From assembly GCA_030549495.1 (NCBI GenBank), contig JAUIRK010000953.1:834001-898000 (forward strand): DNA of 64,000 nucleotides, written 5' to 3'. The notes under the pieces were generated by a model. That model was not told the DNA's origin. It did not search any database and saw only the letters and a list, made by a program, of their open reading frames with translations. This document shows positions 48,130 to 64,000 of the stretch, piece by piece. Within the stretch, counting starts at the first letter, position 1. Each line of letters begins with the position of its first letter. Made by a program: the position numbers and the translations under genes. Source of the stretch: Nectonema munidae. Lineage: Eukaryota; Nematomorpha; Nectonematoida; Nectonematidae.

Positions 48130-48245
48130 CCCATTTAGTACCAATGTTTCCAAAGGAAACGTAGTCTAACTCTTGTTTTTAGTAGAACTAAATATAAATT
48201 TCTGAAATCATCTGCGTCCTATTTGGGAACATGGTACAAAATGGG
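48130..48245. mobile_element. piggyBac-type MITE, TTAA-flanked
   Basis: TTAA lies at 48126-48129 and 48246-48249. The ends are CCCATTTAGTACCAATGTTT and, inverted, CCCATTTTGTACCATGTTCC. It is 116 bases long with no coding capacity. Confidence 0.82.
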
Positions 48246-48377
48246 TTAATACTTTCTAATCAATTATAATTTGTAGTCAATAATAATAATCTAATTAGCT
48301 AAATACCCAAATATCGCTACAAGGCTACTAATTTTGTTACTTTGCTTACAAAGCCTACTTTATCCCATTTCTGAATT

Positions 48378-48630
48378 AAATAAAAAAAAAAGGGGGGGGT
48401 TTTTATTGAACTTTTTGAAATGAAAAAGGAGGGGGAGGAAAAAACAAAAAATTAATTTAAAATAATTTTTTGATACAATATCGTCCGTGTTTTTTTTTTT
48501 TCTTTTTTTTTTTTTTTTTAATATAAAAAAGGGTGAAGGGGTTGGTTAAATTGTTAAAAAATAAGTTTTTTCTTAAAAAAAATTTTTTTTTTTGTTTTTT
48601 TTTCATATTTTTTTTTTTTGGGGGGGGAAA
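48378..48630. repeat. low-complexity homopolymer block
   Basis: Long runs of A, G and T follow each other (A10-G9 near 48380, T-runs of 10 or more at 48490-48520 and 48580-48620, then G9). The ORF across it is nearly all Lys and Phe. Such tracts are prone to slippage and assembly error, so exact lengths should not be trusted. Confidence 0.8.
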
Positions 48631-49780
48631 GACATTGAAATGAGAACGTGTGATCATAAGAAAAATGAAATAGTAACATGTTTAATAAAGTGCTTTTATA
48701 TCGTCGATATAGTAATCCCTTCAGGAGCTATATACTTTTAAGAAACAAGTTTGTAACTTGTGTACACGGAAGATATACCGTTTTCCAGTTAACTAGGAGA
48801 TTATGTAATAATCTAATATTGAGATTTTCAAAAAACATCTTGAACGTGAAGAAGAAGCTTCTCCATTGTGAATCAAAAATCTTTAAACCTTTATCTATTA
48901 GTTCATATCTCAATCATCAATTCACTATAAAGATGTAAAAATTTTCACAGTTGGTTAACATAACTATGACAGATAACAATAGGTGAAAATATAGCTTTTC
49001 TCAAAAAAATTTAAAAGTGTGAATCAAATTTAGATACCATATAAAGTATAAGAGAAATGAAGTGCCGATTTCAAACGGATAGCGAATTTGTAAGCAAAAA
49101 AATAGAGGTCCTATTGAGATATATAGTTCAAAGCTGTCTAATTAGTAAACGATAAACTAAGGAACAAAAATCATACCAAGAAGTTCCAAAATTACTCGTT
49201 TAGTTAGAGTAGGACACTAATATTTTTCACCATGTCATTTTACAACAATTTTTATAAAAAATTTTATTGCTGAATTAAAATATTATAATACTATATATAT
49301 ATAACCATCTCAAGGGTTATTAATGAAAAAATTTATAAATTTAAATTTTATGAGCTTTTAGCAAACATGATCTCATTTCGCTTTGAGTAGAAATTTGGTT
49401 CTATCCCGATTTATGAGATGGATGATATCATTATTATATCAAGAAAGTAAATTATTTTATCGATTGAGGAAAGTCATAGTAGTGTCGAATTAACTAAATA
49501 TATAACCATTTTAGTCAGATTGAAGTGTAGTATTCATTACCTGTGTATATATTCACAAAAATACCATCATGATCAAATAGAGAAAGGTCGATTTGCTAAA
49601 TGGAACGAAAATTGTTCAAAAATAATAAAAAATATCTGACCACAAATTAACCAAAGATAAAGTAGCTGCAATTTAAATCTAGAGTGACAAAAGTATCTTC
49701 AAAAGCAAATTGAGCATGTTCTATTTTCTGTGTATGGATAAGTTTATTTTAAAATAATGAGAAAAGTGTTTGGCAGTAGA

Positions 49781-52231
49781 CAATGGCGTAGGAAGGGTGA
49801 AAAAGCTGGGGGTATAACTTTAAATTTTTTTGCCCCATTTCTCTTCGGTGAGGGGATCTTTTTCTATAGGACACTGAATCTTAAAAATTTATAAATTTTT
49901 CACAACTATATTCAAAAACAGAAGATTTATTTTGGAATATGGGGTTTGAAAAATGAAAAAAAAAGAAGGTTGAAAAAATTGTCATTAACCCATAAGTCCC
50001 AATGTTCCCATTTGGGAACATAAGTAATTTCATCTTCGTCTGCTTTTTTCAATGACTTTGAATATAAATCGTCTGCGTTTTTTTTAAAATATCGTCTGAT
50101 TTCTATGGTACTTAATGGGAATGAATTATATTTGATATATTGCACAAATGATGGATAAAAAGTGTCAAAAGCAAAAGTGTCTCGTCTTCTTTCATTCGAC
50201 TTGGCAAACTGCTCTGCAAAAATTTCAACAGAAATCATACCAAGGAGACTTTGATGGATGTTGCAAACTTCAACAGCATTCAGCCTTTTTTGTCTCATAG
50301 TATTTCTGAGCCACGTTTTCAGTCTTCTCAGAGCAGAAAAGCTGCGTTCGAATCCTCTTGATGAAACCGGACAAACAAGCAGCAACTTGATAAACATAGC
50401 AACTTGGGGAAAAAGTATGCGAACTTCTTTGTTCATGTTTCGGTAACTTTCTTTTGCCTCTTGAAGGCTCTCTTCTTGTGTTTTTTTGCTTAAACATTGC
50501 CAGCTCTTCTTCTAATGTTTGTATATGTATTTCCGCGTACTGCTTCAAAACTTCATAGTCAGAAATTTTTCCTGAAATTATAGTGCTTTCAAGAATCTTG
50601 TCGTCTTTTTTTTGGTCGGGCTTGCTCAAATTATACATTCCCTTCATTTTCAAACTATTGAGTCGAGGAAATGAAAGTATTGTTCTTTGAAATGTTGTTT
50701 AACGATAATATCTTCTGAACTTTCACTCGATAATTTAATGCTAGCTTTCTTTTTCCGCGCAACATTCAACGGTTTTAACTGAAATTTGTTTATTTCTTCG
50801 ACTGACTTTTTATATATAGAACGAAAATCATCATCAGATCTCCATGAGGAAATTTGATCGATTGTAATTTCAACTGCTTCAAGGGTACCTGTTGCAAATA
50901 CAATTTTATACATTATATTGTTATAAAAAATGGTCATAATAAAATATCTAACTTTAGACAACAGCATGACCAGATTGCGTTGACCGATTAAGTTTTTCTA
51001 AAAGTGTCAAAGATTTGATGACCATTTCTAAAGCAAGTAATGAGAAGTTTCAAAAAAACTTTATACACTTGAAAATGTCCAACAAATAGTTCCATGCTTC
51101 TTTTTGTTGTTTGAGTTTTGTCAAGTCAATCAAAGTATTGATTCTTTCAATCAGGTTCAATGCTTTGTATGTAACAGAGACTTTGTGGCATTCAGAACCT
51201 TGATGAGCGTCAAATTTTGTTGTTGCGTTTTTCCAGTTATTGAAACCTTCTACAAAAAAGCTAACTCTTTGTTTTTAACGGTTTTTAAAGCTCCTTGTTT
51301 TTCCGCCATAGAGCAGTGAAAACAAAGGACTTTTTGACTTGCTGGATAATAGTTTAGCCACGGATATACTTTGAACCACTTTTTCTGAAAAATAACTTTT
51401 TGAAAAGAGGTGACTTTGGGTGGAATAATTGAGGTATTTGGTTGATTTGTGCGTGGAAAAGTTGCACAAGAATGAGTTTTGGTGGAAGAACTTTTCTCCA
51501 TGGACACATTATTACTGGTATTTTGATCTAAATTTTCTTTTTCAATTAGAACTTCCTGTTTATTCATTATTCCTTTTCCGAAACTTTAAAAAAAGATGTT
51601 ATTGATGTTCCTTTGAACTTTTTATTTTGAGACATTTTCTCATTTATCTCTGAAATACATTTAATATCATACAAAAATCAATAATATCAAAAATCATAAT
51701 ATATAAAAAACAAGAAATAAAATTTATCAAAATAATATAGACTTTAAAACATAGTATAAAATATTTCATACTTATAATATAAAATTCAAATAAAACGTTA
51801 AAAAAATACACGAACAAAATAGTTTATTTAGTTTAAGTGTATTCAAACTGATAATTATTAAGTAATAGAAGTAAATAGAATTAGATCACAATTATAAAAT
51901 CGATGACATTAAAAATTTGGATCAAAACGAATAAAAAAAATGAACATTTTACAATCTTGCTGATTTTGATAAGAAACAATATATACAAAATGTTGAGTTC
52001 ACTACAGGACACAAGAAAATAATATTATTTAAAATCAGAAACATAAACAAAATAGTTTGAAATTACACATATAAAATTTTTTTATTATATAAATGAGAAA
52101 GGGCTTTGTTGAAACTTTGAAAATGAGAAAACTATTTATTACACCTCAAACCTAGAGGGATGATTTGTATACTTTTCGAAACTGGGGGGGGGGGGGGGGG
52201 GGGTGTATATCCCCTGGTTCCTACGCCTATG
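49781..52231 (-). mobile_element. hAT transposon relic, ZMYM1-like transposase, with target duplication
   Basis: The termini are CAATGGCGTAGGAAGG and, inverted, CATAGGCGTAGGAACC; GCAGTAGA and GCAGTAGG (49773-49780, 52232-52239) form an 8-bp duplication with one mismatch. Read leftwards from 51567 the transposase has a TTF-type finger (KKWFKVYPWLNYYPASQKVL then CFHC), a linker, a deleted catalytic core, then TLEAVEITIDQISSWRSDDD (about 50890), and the dimerization region (VCPVSSRGFERSFSALRRLK, 50370-50310). A frameshift lies near 50440-50480. The copy is non-functional, but the well-kept termini suggest a fairly recent insertion. A piggyBac-type MITE sits in its 3' part. Confidence 0.92.
49989..50119. 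mobile_element. piggyBac-type MITE nested in the ZMYM1-like hAT element
   Basis: The left TTAA is at 49985-49988, and the ends CCCATAAGTCCCAATGTTCC and, inverted, CCCATTAAGTACCAT mirror each other. The right TTAA is degraded. The core matches the copy at 32523-32651 almost exactly, so the two moved from a common source not long ago. Confidence 0.8.
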
Positions 52232-52239
52232 GCAGTAGG

Positions 52240-53398
52240 TCACCTTGAAAGCTAACTTACTGACAATTGAAATATATTGGGTGAATTAATCACGAAAATT
52301 TCGTTTATTAAATAAATTAAGACAATATTAAGCCAAAAAAGTGGATTAAAGTTTATATATTTCGCATTGATTGACAACTTTGATTAATTGTTTGACAGGT
52401 GTTAGCTTGATTTTCATAAAAAAAAAATAAATGGCGCCATCAGATTTGCAATCATTTATTTAATGAGTTCTATCAAGAATCTTGTTAAAATATTCAATAT
52501 TTTGGGTGCCAAAAGGCTCCCCCCCCCTGCCTCGTCACTGAGGAAATAAAAATAGCCTGTCACGAATAGAGTTAATAAAATAATTTTCGAAAATTAGGTT
52601 TTAAAAGATAATATATTTATTTAAATCACAAAAAAAAAAAGGAAAATCGACTATTAAATGTGAAATAGCACTGTCTGAAAGGCTTTAAACGGCTACTGGC
52701 TACCCATACAAGTTACATATTTGAACAATGCCTTTCTCTATTTTCCTTCTCGTCATGTAAACTCTTGCAAATATGAATGTTTCTTCTTCATTTTTAAGTT
52801 TATCTAATAATGATACTAAAAAACTTATCTAACTTTTTTTCTTGGCTTCTTACTTTTATTCCACGTTAATCCTGAATTCCATCTTTTAAAGAATTATTTT
52901 TTTGTCCACTTTCAGTTCTCTAGATCTCAGCTCCTCTCCTTGATAGTATGGAGGCAACAAGTAGAATTTGACGTAAACATTCTTGAGGCTTCATACAATC
53001 TAGAAAAAATCCTTTTAACATCTTAACTATTTTTTTGAATAGATCACAAAATAATATTTTTTTGTTTTCTCTTAACCTTTTAAATCTTGATTGTTGTTGA
53101 AATTTCTTTGATAACTTCAGCTTATCTCCCTCTTTTCTGATCTGAATATTTAGGCTATTTTTTCAATTTAATTGTTTTCCTACATATTTCTAAACGTGTT
53201 ATTTTGGGACCATGCAAATTTGACACTATTTTATGAAAATTTAATTTAAAAAAATGTTTAATTATATCTATTTTTTTAATAAAATTTTAATTTTCACCTT
53301 ATTTATAAACATGCAACTTTTTTATGACTAAACTTTTTAAGTTATACAAAAAATAGGACCTTTTTTAGAAATTAAAATTCTTTTCCAGTAATATGAAA
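52240..53398. other. AT-rich non-coding stretch
   Basis: No gene was seen. CTCCCCCCCCTGCCTCGTCACTG near 52518-52540 resembles the inverted end of a hAT element (CAGTGACGAGGCAGG) but has no partner. Confidence 0.4.
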
Positions 53399-53545
53399 GG
53401 TAAAGGCACCGTGGAGTGTTTTCATTGAGAAGGCACAATTGCGCCTCTTGTATCGAATTAGGAGGGAAGTAGGGTTGATGCGGGATCGAACCCAAGACCT
53501 TGAGTTATCGAAACCCAGTATCTAACCAAGCTCCTCCCCAATGAG
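53399..53545 (-). mobile_element. tRNA-headed SINE, type A
   Basis: TATGAAA at 53392-53398 and 53546-53552 is a likely target duplication. Read leftwards: GGGGAGGAGCTTGGTTAGAT, B box GGGTTCGATCCC, body ATACAAGAGGCGCAATTGTG and tail CAATGAAAACACTCCACGG. Confidence 0.82.
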
Positions 53546-53559
53546 TATGAAAATTGATT

Positions 53560-55430
53560 TAAAAGAAAATCACGTGAAAATTTTTCTCCACCTAATACCC
53601 CGAAGGATTATTTCTTATATTTATATTTTTGCTGAGAAATAATAACCAACTAAAAGTAATTGAAGATGATGCTTTTCCATATGGCCATTTTATGTATTCA
53701 AAATTATATGATTGATCATGCTATGATGATTGAGAAATATTTGTCAAAGTTAATGAAATATTTAGTCTTGATGAAAAATGACTTTTAAAAACTGTCAAAC
53801 GAGTCACGATTATAATCATGATAATAATAATTAGAGCTTAAGCGCTGTACCTCCTCAAAAGTGTATATATTGGTAAAAAACGTTTAAAACGAACACACAC
53901 TAGTATGCCTTTGTAGTATCACATTTTTTCTCCCTTTGCGTACCTTCATCCATCACCACCATATACCATTATTTCTTTTCCTTTGTGTGTGCGCGCACAC
54001 TGTTAGCTTTAATTATATATCACCACTGATATATGTACATACGCTTACTTTTTTACGTGCCTTTTTGCCCGTCTAATACGGTTAGATCTACAGTATTGTG
54101 TGCTTTGTCACAAGAACAAAAGGACTCTTTGAAAGAAAGTAGACAAATAGTGCTCTATCTCCTCTCATCATGACTTGGTGAGGGAGTGCTTTGCCTTTTT
54201 GCTGGTCCGCGTGTCACGCTTTCAGCTTATATCATGGTAGGCGGGTATGCTTTTTAGTGGTTGCAGTGACTAGCCTTCCTTTTCCATGTTTATTTGACCT
54301 TGATTCCTATTCCACTTTTTGTATTTCTTTCACAATCTGGCTCAACCTGCGAAGGAACAGGATTTATTCATATGATCCACTACTTTATTTGTAAAGAATT
54401 TTGAAGACTAACTGTCTGCTTTCCTTCCTGGACCCTCCTGAAGAACAGCCCCCTACCAATACAGTTTTTTCGTATCAACTGAAGAGCAGCCACCCCTAAT
54501 CACTCTCTTAAAGAATAACCTCCCCACTACTTTTTTATATTTAAATTTTCTGTAGAAAATAAAAGTATGCTATAAAATGTTATAATCCATGAAAAATAAA
54601 AATATAATCAAAAATTACGTTTATTTGCATACATTAAATTGCTGAGCAATATGATCGCATAAACTAAAAAAAGCGTTATTCGAAAATCTTTCTCGCCACA
54701 TATTCTTGAAGATAGGATCCTATAAACTCTCTCTTACATGCCTTCATTCTTTTAATGTTAGCTTTCGATATTTTAAGTGTGATTCATTCACCCCAAAATT
54801 TTATCTCCTGAAGAATAACCACGCCAGTTCCTTTTAAATTTAATTTTATATATTCAAAGTAGCCGATTTTCATTCCTTGGTACATTGGTGCACACACAAA
54901 ATACATATAGTTGGATACCGTGACGTAGGCAGACATTTTTATTTTCGGAGAGGCCAACTCGTTGGGCATTACTGTATACATTTGCTTATATTCCTTGTCC
55001 TAAGCGCGAAATGTTCCTTATAAAAGCTCCACTCCTAATGCTAATGAGATCCTTTATCTACCGGCTCGTTTCTCCCTCTCTCTCTCTCTTCACACACATT
55101 TATCATTGTTTGTTTCTTATTTTGATTTCTAGACTTTCTAAGTCAAAGTAAATTATCAAAAATACAGCATGTGATTCATCTTTTTATTACAAGTAAAATG
55201 AACATAGATTTTCATTTTTAAATTTTGTCTATATCTAATCTAAACTTTCTTCATTGTATGACTAAATCAATTTACGAACTCTCAACGTGGGATTTACGCA
55301 TATCTTTGGAAATGAGCTCTTTAAAAAGTTTGCAAAATATCTCAAAATGTTTGGATTCTTCTAGGCTGAATCCTTTTTATATATTATATCGCACCTCTAA
55401 AATACCTAATACTTTCTTTTAAATTCATAT
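53560..55430. other. intergenic stretch with scattered CTGAAGAACAGCC-like motifs
   Basis: No gene is supportable. CTGAAGAACAGCC, CTGAAGAGCAGCC, TTAAAGAATAACC and CTGAAGAATAACC occur near 54440, 54480, 54508 and 54808, probably from an unidentified element. A minus-strand ORF at 54981-54784 overlaps the last copy and is not convincing as a gene. Confidence 0.35.
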
Positions 55431-55435
55431 TTCAG

Positions 55436-63157
<7,722 letters not shown>

Positions 63158-63219
63158 GTATACACACGTGAAGATGAGGATGAAAGTATAGCAACTCAAG
63201 ATGTCAGCGAAAAATGGTA

Positions 63220-64000
63220 CTATTTATTTTTAAGAGAGTTGTTTTTTTATACCTATACTTGAAATTTTCTTTTACCTCTTAGGAAAATTTCCTATTTTTA
63301 AAATATCCCTAGTAATTAGAAAGCCAGTTTTTACCTTTTGTTAAGATTTAGTGAAGAGAGGATAGACTGCCTACATCTGCAAATTTGTTTTTACAAAAAA
63401 ATTTCAAATAATTTGAGCAATTAATCTTATTTTGAATTCGTGCATTATGCATTTGAAAAAAGGTTTGCAAGAATAACGAATTATCTTTTTATAGCAGTGA
63501 TTTCCAAACTGCTAGTCACTCTCTCCCCATGCAACCTGGAAAAAAGACTCAAAATCAATAAACAGAGTTTTTTTATTTTAACTTATTAATTCTCAATAAA
63601 TATACTTAAAATTTTTTTTTAAATATGTCTTTCTTCTGAAGCAAAATTTTGCTTAACTTTAAAAATATGCTTTCTCGTTGTGCATTCTTGGCACTTATTG
63701 CTATACAAACCAAGCAACAAGTTTTATTGGTCTTCTTTAAAGCCTAGATTTAAGAAATGTGTGAAGAGGAAGCCAATATTCATCTCACGGATAAATAAAT
63801 CAATCATTTTCCCATTTGCATTTATAAATGCTGCTAAACCGTGGTATTAACATAATTCAAGTAAAAATGGGGGGGGGGGGGGGAGGGTGGGTTAATATTT
63901 TTTATTTAATAAGTAGAAGTGCTGTTTTTTATCTAATAATGTAAACGAGATGTTTTTAAATCTAATTATCTATTTTTTTAAACTAAAAAGGATGTCTAGA
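63220..64000. other. AT-rich sequence after the last exon seen
   Basis: No further exon of the coiled-coil gene is evident before the window ends. A G-run of about 16 bases lies at 63870-63886. The gene probably continues beyond 64000. Confidence 0.4.

Noticed and set aside
48457-48657. Lys-rich minus-strand ORF
   Set aside because: Reads through homopolymer runs of A and T; low complexity.
48678-48938. 86-codon plus-strand ORF starting MFNKVLLYRR
   Set aside because: AT-rich composition, no splice-site support and no recognisable motif; probably chance.
54784-54981. Minus-strand ORF MYTVMPNELASPKIKMSAYV
   Set aside because: Overlaps repeated CTGAAGAATAACC-type motifs; probably element-derived or chance.

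Overview
This is a strongly AT-rich, intron-bearing metazoan nuclear segment. Short GT-AG introns (down to about 54-107 bases), tRNA-derived SINEs, hAT, Tigger, MULE and piggyBac-type relics and an arthropod-like Sec61-gamma point to an invertebrate. An arthropod such as a copepod or chelicerate is my best guess, but no single feature proves it. Exons were found by joining splice sites and checking that reading phases agree, so most gene models are inferences from sequence without transcript support.

Host genes. (1) Plus strand, 2286-9112: a five-exon gene for a small single-pass membrane protein of about 240 residues with a C-terminal CX2C-X12-CX2C motif. Two tiny upstream ORFs are chained to its start by ATGA overlaps. 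(2) Minus strand, 33042 down to 16684: an eight-exon gene for a predicted secreted protein of about 370 residues. Its C-terminal half resembles an M12B (reprolysin/ADAM-like) metalloprotease domain without an intact canonical zinc site. All seven junctions are phase-consistent and one exon is only 31 bases long. (3) Minus strand, 41948-42154: an intact 68-residue Sec61 gamma subunit in one exon, the only gene recognised with near certainty. (4) Plus strand, 55436 to beyond 63157: a six-exon gene for a coiled-coil protein with a CUE-like start and a long Ser/Asn-rich tail, running out of or close to the end of the window. Further plus-strand exons (9617-10132, 13703-13763, 21053-21172, 43801-43831, 43886 onward) join in phase and may form a fifth gene whose introns hold or overlap the minus-strand gene. 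Exons at 46806-46966 and 47074-47100 are unassigned or may belong to an upstream isoform of gene 4.

Mobile DNA fills most of the rest. From left to right: a Tigger relic at the left edge (1-1274); palindromic MITEs (2699-3113, 5020-5261, 5857-6332); an RTE-like LINE 3' end (10812-11090) between unusually long direct repeats; CR1/Jockey-like LINE relics (19477-20702 plus, 21872-22255 minus), the first split by a SINE with a perfect 9-bp target duplication; a FLYWCH/MULE relic (25333-25905) beside a relic of another element ORF (26080-27215); several short hAT elements with perfect 8-bp duplications (27970-28124, 28920-29294, 44830-45189); three larger hAT transposase relics (ZBED5-like, KIAA1586-like, ZMYM1-like); and four TTAA-flanked piggyBac-type MITEs, two of them nested in other elements. 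At least seven tRNA-headed SINEs fall into three head types, and two head types share a body and tail. No rRNA, CRISPR or bacterial feature was seen, and no retroviral or LTR element was recognised.
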